From Paragyromitra xinjiangensis (lineage: Eukaryota > Ascomycota > Pezizomycetes > Pezizales > Discinaceae), in contig JBCAMK010000021.1 in assembly GCA_038503065.1 (NCBI GenBank), positions 1,240,001 through 1,304,000 of the forward strand: DNA of 64,000 bases. Reading direction: 5' to 3'. Position numbers and translations under genes: made by a program. A model generated the notes under the pieces. It saw nothing but the letters and a program-made list of their open reading frames with translations, was not told where the DNA came from and did not search any database. The first letter of the stretch is position 1, and each line of letters begins with the position of its first letter. Below are positions 31,892 through 42,745 of the stretch, piece by piece.

Positions 31892-34800
31892 TTCGTTTTT
31901 GTGAGATTTATCGAGAGATAGTTGAGAGTTTGTTCGAGAGCTTGAAGAAGGGAGGAGAAGTAGAGGTTAAAAGAGGGCGAGAGATGAGGTTGCTCGGGTT
32001 TGAGTCCAGTTTTGAAACGTCTTACATGCAGATCTGCAACACATAGTGCACGTTTGAGTAAACGCGTCAGGATATACAGGGATTATGATTTTGACGAGTG
32101 ATATTACATGATACCACGGAGCCAAGATAGAAAGGATAAGCTTTTTGTGGGTCAGCCACCCCAGCTCTTAACGTCTGTCATTGCCTTCTGTCAACCACAC
32201 ACAACACACAACACCCTCATCAAACCATCAAACAAAACACTTCATGCATTCATCAACCTCTTGATTTTAGAAATCTCACCATATTCGATAGATTGCGAAA
32301 ACAGCAAACATTAATTCGATGAAATTTCAACATTCCTTTACTACAATAGCATCATAGGTTAAAAATTAAGCCCAATTTCAGCATAGCTGTGAATTCGCTG
32401 TAAGTTTCTATCTGATCTTCAATGCCTCACCAAACTCAGATTCTTAGTGTGATACGAGTATCTCGAGGTGTTACCCTTAATTCTCTGCTTTATCCTTGCT
32501 CATTTGCTGTTTTAGCAGGTTATGTTAGGCAAATTCCTAAGCCCCCATTCGTGAAAGTCTTCACAGCAGAAGCACGAGTTGGAAGCATCTTCAGCTAAGG
32601 TCCTTCCGCGATAACACGACCGTGGAAATCCCAGAGAACAGGCGGGATGGATCGATATTACTCATGAAAGCATCACGCAGAACCTCGAAGCATATTCTCC
32701 TAAGTACAGTTATGCGGGACGGCAGTGGTGAAGGTAACAGGATAGGTGGCATACAGATTACAAACAAAGGAGCGACAAAGATTCAGAAGCCAAAGTACTG
32801 TGACAAAGACGTGCCTATCCCTAGCCATCCAAGCTCAATCGACTTCGCTAGAGGTTTCCCTCTTGGCTTTTTAAGAACGCAATCATAGGTCTTGTTGGTC
32901 ATTGGAGAAAGTACAAAACCGCCGATATGGACGACGAGAGTGGTGACGGTGGAGAGCGTGCTTCTCAGCAGAGCGATCATGATTGCTGTTAGTTATGAGA
33001 GAATTTACTCCCTCATGCTGCTGCTTCCAAGACTATGAGTTCTAGTATTAAGCCACAACTCAGTTTTATGTTATAGGAAGGGTATATCTTTCCCCCTACT
33101 GATTAGCCCCCCTTGATTTTCTATCTAAAGACCACCCGTCCTTGGTGGGCTATTCACAAATATCAATACTTCAGCCGGGGAACTATTGGTGACTGTACTT
33201 GACAGTATGACAGAAACAACATTGAAGCACCGGATATAATAGAAAGCTCATGGCCCCCTGGACGGCAAGAAACGGAAATCTCCCGCGTTATATACCCTAT
33301 GTGCTCGTACCTAACTCACATCCGCGAAGAGGGCATGCGGAGGACAATTCATACTAGCCTCTTCTTTGACTCCTTTCCATGACGAAGTCCGACCATTAGC
33401 ACAAGTCATAAGGCACAAACCCAACCATTATATCCGATAGAGATATTCACACCAATTTACTGGGAAATTCTTTGCCTGAGGGTTATTCCACCTACAAACA
33501 TAGAAATTATTTATCTAATTCTCGAAAGCTCTGCATGCAATTGGCAAACGGGTTTGCAATTCCCTCCGATACATCTCAAGCTGCCGTTCGATTTTTCGAG
33601 GTCAATTGATCACATACACAGACCTTGCTAATTACTTCGATGACAGATTACTATATTATAGCTATCGTCTAAAATTATATGGAAAATTTCGGTGGGATAC
33701 CTTACCTTCATATTAGAAGTACTCTCGTGACTGAAGTTATTACCCTAGAACTTAAATGTGCCTACGAAACCCCATCATTCAATATGCATTCGTTGCGGTG
33801 AAATCGGAAGGCGTATTCTAGGCGATTTACAGTTATATCATCGGATTAGCATTCGACATTTATCGTGCGAATCGCTTGGGTAAAGCGGTATAACTGCTGT
33901 TTCCCCGCTTCCAAGCAGTCCTGACGACATTACAGCGACGATCATATTCTTCTACACCAGAAAGCGAAGATAACTTCCACTTGAAGCTAGTTTCACCAAC
34001 CGACAATGGGCTTCATGCAAAGAAGAATGCAGCGATACCAGCCCAGAGGAGGTTCCCAGAACTCAAATTATTATACAGGAAATATAAGATTACCGATAGC
34101 CTCATGCTCCAGATTTCAGAGACAAAACACCCATAAGCCATTCAACCATCTTTTAGTCTATCCAGGAAGTGAGGGCAATCCGCGAACATGGCGAATGGAG
34201 AAACTGATCTCGACAACCATCCTCAGTACCAGACGGCGAGAAGGCGGTGTGATCCGCGAGGCGCCTCGAGCAGCCATGAACTACATAAACCCTTTCTTCA
34301 AGGGGAATGACCGAAGAGCTAGGAAATGTTGACCTCATGGTTACCCCTAGCAGCCATAGCTAATGACGACAAAGAATTTTTGACGATCAGGAGCCTGTCA
34401 GAAGTCGCAAAGTCAGATACATTTTCAGATCGGGAACTAGACCAAGCTCCTAGCAGGCACATCTTAGTGGAAAGCTGGGCAAGCGGAAGCCTGACATGAG
34501 GGTTGCCCCCTAAGAACTTCCCACATAGGAGTTCGACCTGCCCCGGAGGATCCAGGACCACAACCACACCGTTGGCATCGCGAAACCACCATCACGCACC
34601 ACGCCCGCGGACATTCATTCAGAAACGTCGCGCATAGTTATCTCTATGGCCACGACGATTTAAGGCAGAATGCAGCGATGCTAATCCGAGAAAAGCCCCT
34701 AATACTGATACCATTATACAGGAGATACAAGGTAGCCGGTGACATGATGCTTCGGGCCCTGGAGACGAAAACCGACTACTATACCAGAGAGAAGATACCT

Positions 34801-37060
34801 ACAGAACATTTAGTCATCTTCTAGCTTATCCATAAAGCGACAGAGATCACATTATTCCGCGAGCCTAGAGAATGGAGGAATGAGTTTTGCTGATATTGAC
34901 AACTATCCTCAGGACCAGGCGGTGAGAGATTCGGTGCATTGGGGGCAAGTGTTGCACCCGATAAGGGTTCGAAAGTAAGTCAATCAAGGCCTACAATCCA
35001 TAGATTCGCATTACTGACATTGTAGCTGAAGATGATAACAGCATTTACCAATTCCCGAGTATCCAGACCCAATTAAACATGTCATGGTAGTGGTAGGATG
35101 AACGACGACGAAGAGAATTAACACTTCCCCAAAGGGGAGATATAGACACCATAGCTTCAATTAGTCATGGAAACCCTGGGCGGTTATTGAACTATACCTT
35201 GAATCAGTCGAATCGGAAGTCCATTGGAATCCCGAAGCAGGTTTTGGGCACCGCAGAAGACATCCATAATTGCAGCAATGTTTTATTACCTCAGTAGCGG
35301 GATATTTTGTTAATCCGAAGATTTAAACACCACAACAGAATATGCGAGAGCAAAAAAGTATTCTACCACACGAACAGACAAATAACACAGCTCCATCTCG
35401 AGAAAATATTAGACCAGTATACACAAACCTCCGCTATTCCACAACCGAATTGAAAGGTTAGTAAGATTCTCAGTATACGGATTTCTATCGACCACTAATG
35501 TCTTATAGTAGATCCATGGAGCTAAAGACACTGAAGAGTCGCTGCAGGAGTTGTACCACTGTCATTTGATTCCCATGACTCTGGATTGAGTAGTAGAGCA
35601 TTGAGTGATGAAATGACATCACGATACGGGCCACAGCTATATAAAGAGACGACATGCAGTGGTAATACACAACGATATCAACTCTTCGACACAAAACCCA
35701 CCTACTTCAACATATTCATCAGCTGACGCAGAAGCCCAACATTTGCGGATTCTGGTTGCAGGATTCGTGGGGCATGCAAAACGACCCTGGTGACATTATT
35801 TCTGAGGACACATCACAACGCATAATTCTAGTTTCCTACTATTTGTTATATTTGGAACTAGGATGTGGAGGTTCAATATTTAATGTTGTCCTAGACTATG
35901 ATAGATGAGGATGTAGGATGTTTCTGGGTTTGATACTGGTTGTAGTGGGGATGATATATTGTTCGGAGGGACTGAGTTATAACAAAGAAACGGAGCCAAC
36001 CTATTCCCTTTGAATCAATCCACCTGATATATGTCGTGCATGTATAGAAGCTTGACTCAATTAGAAGATCTTGATTAAACAGATATCACGCAACCATGGT
36101 CCGATCCAGCAGACCACAAATCAAAGCCCGTCATTCCCTCTTCAGCCAACCTTAGCGAGCAAATCGAGCCTACGTGTTTCACCACCTAAAAACCCATCCT
36201 ATCGCGTACCAGTGCTGTCCCCGGTAAACCCAAAAGCCTCTCTATGCAAAACCTAATTGGCGCACTTCTAATAGCAACTGCGGCTCAATCGGCATTCCCC
36301 GATCACGGGACATCCCGGGCCGAAAGCGGCAACGGCTTACTTGGGGCCCCGAGAATGAGGAGATCGGACAGGCATCAGATGGGGAGCCTATGAGGTTCAC
36401 GAAATTGTGGAGAGTACATGCAAGGGCCCTTTTTAGCGCTATTGAAATGTTGAGGCAGGGTCCTGGGCGCCTTTTTTTTTTTTGCAGGGTCCTGACGTGT
36501 TTGCGGCTTCGGACTTTGGATCGCGAGATGGACTTGAGATAGGACTTAGACAGAGTGAATTAGATTGCGAGAATAGGCTGGAGAGAGGGAGAGGGGGAGC
36601 GGGTGGGTTAGTGACGGTGACGTGAGAAGTCGAGTAAGGTTTGTTTCAGCCCCGAGGAGGGTCCGAGGGGGTTCTGTTGGGAGGGGTTTGTATATGTACT
36701 TAATTCGCTTGATTGTATGGGGATTTTCTCCGTTTGCTTAGAATAGTAGATGGACAGTTGTTTGCTGAGTGTTTCTGGCGAGATGATAGTTGGTGAATGA
36801 TATCTGTGGTAATAATTGTTGAGACCATCCCAACGCAGCAAGTATGCAGACTCTCTGCTCCATCCGTACCTGACACCTTTCTGTCTTGTCACGCCTGCTA
36901 ACACCACCTCACCCAATCTTCTCTCCCAGTGTCCACCTTCACCTCCTCTTCCTCTACAACTACTACAACCACCCCCTCCTCCACCCACGACTCAATCCTC
37001 CAGATCCTCCCTACCCTCCTCCAAATTCACGACCCTACCCTCTCCTCCCCAACCTACACA
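31892..37060. other. 5.2-kb gene-poor region with a divergent direct duplication
   Basis: No supported protein gene. Two diverged copies of one unit lie at 34025-34240 and 34668-34926 (listed separately). From 36420 to 36700 the sequence becomes G-rich (C/T on the minus strand) near the INSIG promoter. Other frames here are short and lack ATG starts or codon bias. Confidence 0.5.
34025..34926 (+). repeat. Pair of diverged direct repeats (34025-34240 and 34668-34926)
   Basis: Both copies begin GAATGCAGCGAT and share, in the same order, ATTATACAGGA, a segment near CATGATGCT/CTCATGCTC, CATCTT.TAG..TATCC, CCGCGA, GAATGGAG and a 3' block reading GA.AACTATCCTCAG in one copy and GACAACCATCCTCAG in the other. 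Identity is roughly 60-70% by eye with indels. The 3' block translates as TDLDNHPQYQTAR and ADIDNYPQDQAVR, so the unit may descend from coding sequence, but neither copy has a sustained frame. Family unknown. Confidence 0.5.
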
Positions 37061-38097
37061 ATGTCCTCTACCACCGACCTCCCCCTCCTCCGTCCAATCC
37101 CCCGTCGCCCCTTCGACCTAGACACACCCTCCCCCCCAACCTCCACCACCCCCGAGAGCTCCACCCAAATCGACGACCCCGTCAAACGATCAAAATCCGC
37201 AATCGCACTAACCGCCTCCACCCTCTTCGGAATCTACTCCTACACCGACAACGACGCGCAGACCCCAACCACAATCTCACGGGACCCCTCAGTCCTCAAC
37301 ATCGCCGACTTCGACTTCAAATCCCCCCGTCCCCCAATCAGACCCAGGCGCGCCACAATGCCCTCTGGCGCCGCCCCAGTCCATAAACCCACACCTCCAC
37401 ACACAGCGATCATGATGGGTGCATTACGTCTATTCTCGCTATTCGTATTCGGTGTTGCGTACGGCGTTATCGTAACGCATCTACACAACAGCAAGAGCTT
37501 CACGGTGTCGCCTGTTACGATCGAAATCGATCGGTATAGTATGAGATACTACGTACAGTGGGGTCTTGCCGGTGTTGCGTTAGGGAGCTTGTTACCGTGG
37601 TTGGATGGGGAAACACCAGCTGTGGAAGAGAAAGGGAATGGGAAGATCGACTGGGACCCGGCGGTTCGGAGTATTGGCGCTTTTGTAGGGATTGCTTATG
37701 CCATTGTAAGCTCCTCCTCCTCAACCCCCCCTGCATACTATCTCTAGCTCTAGCTTACAATGAGTAGCGTAAACTGCCATGGCAGTCTACCCTTCAGGTC
37801 TCGCTGACACTTGCGCTCATCAACCCGTTCTTATGGTACCTTATCGACCGCACTCGCGCAGGTTTCTGGTTCTCCGCCGCAGTGGGGATTGCTGGTACTG
37901 CGGTGCTTCTGCAGACCAACCCGGAAATGATCCAGGCGCCGGAAACGGTATCGAGTGGTGCTACTGAGCTTGTTGCCGGGTTGGTTAGTGTGGAGAGTGT
38001 GGGCGTTACTACTTGGATTTCGAGCGTGTTGTTTTGTAGTTGTGTTTGTTTTGGGAATGTTGGGAGGAGGTTGGCGTGGTTAGAGAAGAGGGATTAA
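37061..38097 (+). CDS. ins1: INSIG (insulin-induced gene) domain ER membrane protein
   Basis: Sterol-pathway regulator of the ER membrane that binds SREBP cleavage-activating protein or HMG-CoA reductase in animals and fission yeast. Exons 37061-37705 and 37768-38097 give 324 residues. The N-terminus MSSTTDLPLLRPIPRRPFDL has the RPIPRRPF block of fungal INSIGs, followed by a disordered Pro/Ser/Thr segment. Membrane spans follow: ALRLFSLFVFGVAYGVIVTHL, YYVQWGLAGVALGSLLPWLDG and IGAFVGIAYAI. After the intron comes the signature KLPWQSTLQVSLTLALINP and FLWYLIDRTRAGFWFSAAVG, ending in WISSVLFCSCVCFGNVGRRL. An in-frame upstream extension lacks an ATG, so 37061 is the start. Wobble bases switch from C-ending to G-ending within both exons. 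Confidence 0.94.
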
Positions 38098-38692
38098 TTA
38101 AGGAAGGGGTATAATTTGGGGTTAGAGTTATGGGTTTTTTGTCGATTTACTCACCTGCAGGTGGTTTTTTTTGTGGGTGGGCTTATTTTATCTTCTGTCT
38201 TGTGTTTTTAGTTCTGGGGGAGTTTTTTTCATCTTTTTTTTCGTACTCTACTCTTTATGCTTATGGTTGCATCTGCATGTGTTACTGGTAAATGGAAAAG
38301 AGATCGTGTCATGGAAAGGAAGATATTATGTTACTACTGGATGTGTAATATGTGGTGGGGAACTAAAGGATCTATCAGTGTGAAAACAACCATTCGGTCC
38401 TGCCATTACACCTAGAACCTCCCAATTCATTCAGACCTGTGATAATCGTATTCCCAATTCCAGCTCTAAAGTGTTGACTCGCCCAAGATAGTCGTAATCA
38501 CCGAGACTCACACAACCTCACTCGCACCTCACAAGCTCCGTCATCTCATTTAATATGCAATGATATCTAAAACACAGATCCGAACCAGACAATACCCGAA
38601 ACAAAACAACACGCCCTTTTTTTTAAAAAGAACCCTATTTGTATGTACAGGGTAGATCAATCGTATATGGGTGTGGAAAGTCTTCTTTTTTT
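38098..38692. other. Convergent trailer region between INSIG and MPC1
   Basis: T-rich 3' UTR of INSIG (38160-38260), then AT-rich spacer and an eight-base T run at about 38620. No gene seen. Confidence 0.6.
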
Positions 38693-39444
38693 CTATTTGG
38701 AAGTACCCTTGATGGCTTCTGGAAGAGCTTCCTTGGCTTTGTCGACGATAGATTTCTCTGCCTCTTTGGCTTTCTGGGCGAGCGACTTTTCACGACCGCC
38801 GTAGCTGTGGGAGATATGTCAGCTAGATGGAGGTGAGAGGTAGGGGTGGGTTGGACGTACTTCCAGTAGTTGAGGTAACGGTAGCCTTGAGCAATTTGTG
38901 CTATTTCATTCACAAAGTGGCAGCCTGTTTTGTGGTTAGCGATGACTAGCTCTCTAAGGTGCATTGGTGGTCACGAGGGATGTCTGGTGCTGGAGGTGAG
39001 TACGAAGCAAAGCTATGACATACCGAAGAGGAGGTAATTCTTGGGAGTAACCGCCATACTACGTACTTGTCAGCATTAACGCACATGATAGGTAGAAAGA
39101 GGCCTTACGAGTATCTCATGAACACCGCCGAGTAAACGACCAATGCACTTGTCATCTTCCCCGAGATACTACACCCATTGTCAGACTACTACTATTCACT
39201 CACGAAAATAAAGCGTCCGAGGCGGAGACTACATCTCTGGGTCCTTCCTGGTGATATCCAACACCGCCGCAATCGGAATTCCAAAGTTAGAGACCGGGCC
39301 CCAGAAATCTGCAACGCCCCCAAAACACAGCATGAGCAATTATTCAACGCGGACCGGCGGAAGATACGCACGGGTAGAGCAGAAGTAGCTCAGCATCGGA
39401 TTGCTCCGGATTTTAGCGTTGACAGCTGAGATCATTGATGCCAT
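38693..39444 (-). CDS. mpc1: Mitochondrial pyruvate carrier subunit 1
   Basis: Inner-membrane protein that forms the pyruvate import heterodimer with an MPC2/3 partner. Six exons on the minus strand: 39372-39444, 39233-39308, 39109-39168, 39024-39058, 38861-38924 and 38693-38804, giving 139 residues. The sequence reads MASMISAVNAKIRSNPMLSY then FCSTHFWGPVSNFGIPIAAV, ITRKDPEIISGKMTSALVVY, FMRYSMAVTPKNYLLFGCHF and VNEIAQIAQGYRYLNYWN. These are the canonical MPC1 helices, including the FWGPVxNxGIP block, with a Lys/Glu/Ala-rich C-terminal tail. All five introns are 50-99 nt GT-AG, and one exon has only 35 nt. It is divergent from 6-phosphogluconate dehydrogenase, 946 bp away. Confidence 0.95.
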
Positions 39445-40390
39445 GGCAGAAGGTGGTACTCGTGCTGCTGCGTGTGACTGGGTTCAAGCCTTAGAATGGA
39501 GACGGGGGTGTGTGTGAAGATAGAGACGGAGAAGGAAGTAGGTGTCAAGGGGAATCTTGAAGGGCGGTTAGAGGATGGGATGTTGTCGAGGGAAGGAGGT
39601 TTCGTTGATGGGAATGAAATGCAAGATGTCCAGACTGCACAGTAGGGACTTGGGCCAGCAAATCTTTTGAAGCTGTGGATCCGGACCCAGGTACAATATG
39701 AGGATTACACATAACTAAGCCCAGGACCGAAAAAGGAAAGACAAAAGATCCCGCTGAGAATAACTACATCTGCATACTGAATCAGCTCGCTGGAGAGTGG
39801 CACAGTTTTCGTTTTATGTATTTCCTGCTCAAGCCCTCCCTCCCTCGGAAATCTGATTCAGTTCGTCTGGAACAGAGAAAGAGTGGGGAAACGAGATGCG
39901 TCTCGCTTGGCTTGGCGGCAACCCGCCCAGGTTCCAACGGTCCATATCGCAACCTTTTTTGCAACAACTGACAAACAAGTGCAAGAACCGTTTACAAATG
40001 CTGTACGCTCACGCACAGACGGGAATCCTCGGACGAGCTGGACGCGAGAAGAAGAAGCCCAGACATTCTATGCATGGTAGTTGATTACACGACATTATTC
40101 AAGTCGTTCACGGTGGATTTGTAGGTCCTTACATACGTACTTGTCCCTAGACGAGACGAAAGCGAAACGAATTAAAAACATGACGCCGAATTCTTTTATC
40201 CGCGTCGTTCCGGCTTCCCCAAGGACTAGTGCCATAAAGTCATCTCACTTCTGCCCCTCCATAACCAACCCCTCCTCCTCCCTCTTCCCTCTTCCCCTCA
40301 TCTCATCTCAATATTCTTTCATCAATATTTCGCACCTTCAAACCTCGTCTCCAGAAACATCTTCAACTTCATTACTTCAAATTATCAACT
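39445..40390. other. Divergent promoter region of MPC1 and 6-phosphogluconate dehydrogenase
   Basis: No gene seen. The last 140 bp hold a pyrimidine tract at about 40256-40325 (CCCCTCCTCCTCC, then TTCCCTCTTCCCC), a common core-promoter feature upstream of highly expressed fungal housekeeping genes. Confidence 0.6.
40256..40325 (+). promoter_or_regulatory. Pyrimidine-rich core-promoter tract of 6-phosphogluconate dehydrogenase
   Basis: Nearly uninterrupted C/T sequence ending about 65 bp before the start codon. CT-rich blocks just upstream of the transcription start are typical of strongly expressed ascomycete genes. Its role here is inferred. Confidence 0.45.
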
Positions 40391-42745
40391 ATGGCTGAAT
40401 CTAAAGCAGTGTGAGTATACCAAGAGCAACTGCAACACCTCAATGTCGACGCATTTTGTCACAGCCCCGCTTCCACTTCTAAACCCCTCATTTCACACAA
40501 CATCTCGTACAAATACCCAAGCTTTAGAATTTATTCTCTATAGCACTCCCAAAATCTTCTAGAAAAAGCTCTTAAACTCACCCCGAATCTTAAATGTTGA
40601 TCTGAACTTTTTCGCTGACTTTAGAGCGCGGCTGGCTGCTATTGTTGGCGGCCTTGCGCATTCTACACCCAGTGGTGGTTAGTACTATCTCTGGCATTGT
40701 TCTTTCCACTTCCCTCGAGAGATGTCTTTGCTTTTTCCGGGGATTGGGCGGAAAATACCTCCGAGGATCGAAGGCGGAAGAAAAAAAACCAATATATGAG
40801 GGGAACCTGGAAATCGGTATGCTGACCACGTTTGCTGGGATGAGACAGATTTCGGGCTCATTGGCCTGGCTGTCATGGGTCAGGTATGTTTGCTTCTGTT
40901 GCTCGCTTGAGTGGCTTTCCTTTTTCTTTAGCTCACAGGCGCTTCATTTAGAACTTGATCCTGAACGCTGCCGACCATGGTATGTCTCCATAATCAATGG
41001 CTTTAGATTTCTTTAGCTGACAATGGGTTCAAGGTTTTACTGTCATTGCTTTCAACAGAACTGTTTCTAAGGTCGACCACTTCCTCGAAAATGAGGCCAA
41101 GGGTATGTCTCTAGAGTCTTAACATATTTTTTGTTTCGGCTTCTGAGTTCTTGTGTAGGCAAATCCATTGTTGGCGCCAAGTCGATTCAGGACCTTTGCG
41201 AAAAGTTGAAGTCCCCCCGCAGGATAATGTTGCTCGTCAAGGCTGGGCCCGCTGTCGATGATTTCATTGCTGCTCTTCTTCCTTTCCTCTCTCCCGGCGA
41301 TATTGTCATCGATGGTGGTAACTCTCATTTCCCCGACACCAACCGCCGCACCAGATACCTTGCCGAGAAGAAGATCCGCTTTGTCGGTGCTGGTGTTTCC
41401 GGTGGTGAGGAGGGTGCCAGATATGGGCCTTCTCTCATGCCCGGTGGTAACGAAGAGGCTTGGCCGTACATCAAGGATATCTTCCAGAGCATTGCCGCTA
41501 AGTCCGATGGCGAGCCCTGCTGTGACTGGGTTGGTGATGAGGGTGCTGGACATTTCGTCAAGATGGTCCACAATGGTATCGAGTATGGTGACATGCAGTT
41601 GATCTGCGAGGTATGCTAATCAGCACAAAACAAAGAGTCACAGGCAGAAATTCTAATCTCCCAAACAGGCCTACGATATCATGAAGCGCGGTCTCGGCCT
41701 GACTCATTCTGAGATTGGTGACGTTTTCACCAAATGGAACACTGGTGTTTTAGACTCGTTCCTCATCGAGATCACTCGTGACATCATGAAGTACAATGAC
41801 CCCGCTGACGGTACCCCGCTTGTCGAGAAGATTCTTGATAGCGCTGGCCAGAAGGGTACCGGTAAGTGGACCGCTATCAACGCTTTGGATCTCGGCATGC
41901 CTGTCACTTTGATTGGAGAATCAGTCTTTGCCAGATGTCTGTCGTCCATCAAGGCCGAGAGGGTCAGGGCTTCGGCTGTCCTTGAAGGTCCCGAGATCCC
42001 ACCGTTTGCTGGTGACAAGGAAGCTGCCATTGCGGACCTTGAACAGGTTAGTTATTATGACTTGGCATTAGATTTTTTAGCGGACCACCGCGCGGGATAC
42101 ATTTAGGCTAATCTGACTTCTCTAGGCGCTTTACGCTAGCAAGATCATCTCTTATGCTCAGGGATTCATGCTTATCCGTGAGGTAAGCTAGTTCAACGCC
42201 CCTCTACTCCCCGTCAAAGTTAACGATTTGTCCGTAGGCTGCCAAAGAGTACTCATGGAAATTGAACAACCCTGCTATCGCCCTTATGTGGCGTGGTGGG
42301 TGCATCATCCGTTCTGTTTTCCTTGCAGACATCACCAAAGCTTACCGCGCCAAACCCGACCTCGAGAATTTGTTGTTCGATGACTTCTTCAAGGCTGCTA
42401 TCCACAAAGCCCAGCCCGGTTGGAGGAGAGCTGTTGCTAAGGGTATTGAATTCGGTATCCCGACTCCATGTTTCTCAACTGCCCTCAGCTTCTACGACGG
42501 CTACAGGACCAAGGACTTGCCTGCCAACCTCTTGCAGGCCCAAAGGGATTACTTTGGTATGTAGAATTTCCCTTGCTACAATTCCTTATTAGATTTACGC
42601 TTGCTAATCCACTTCATCCGCAGGCGCTCACACTTTCCACGTGAAGCCCGAAAGTGCCAGTGAAACCCTGCCAGAAGGAAAGGATATTCACATCAACTGG
42701 ACCGGCAGAGGAGGAAATGTTAGCGCTTCCACATATCTTGCCTAA
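40391..42745 (+). CDS. gnd1: 6-phosphogluconate dehydrogenase, decarboxylating
   Basis: Converts 6-phosphogluconate to ribulose-5-phosphate with NADPH production in the oxidative pentose phosphate pathway (cytosol). Nine exons: 40391-40408, 40845-40883, 40952-40979, 41034-41102, 41159-41610, 41669-42046, 42126-42182, 42238-42556 and 42624-42745, totalling 493 residues, the usual fungal length. Motifs in order: DFGLIGLAVMGQ and NLILNAADHG (NADP fold), FNRTVSKV, DGGNSHFPDTNRRT, GVSGGEEGARYGPSLMPGG, GHFVKMVHNGIEYGDMQ (catalytic Lys and substrate contacts), KGTGKWTAINALDLG, and the tail THFHVKPE-type block realised as AHTFHVKPES. The start and first splice are the least certain part: MAESKA joins TDFG across a 436-nt intron with a GTGTGA donor, and a microexon might be missed. 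Confidence 0.97.
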
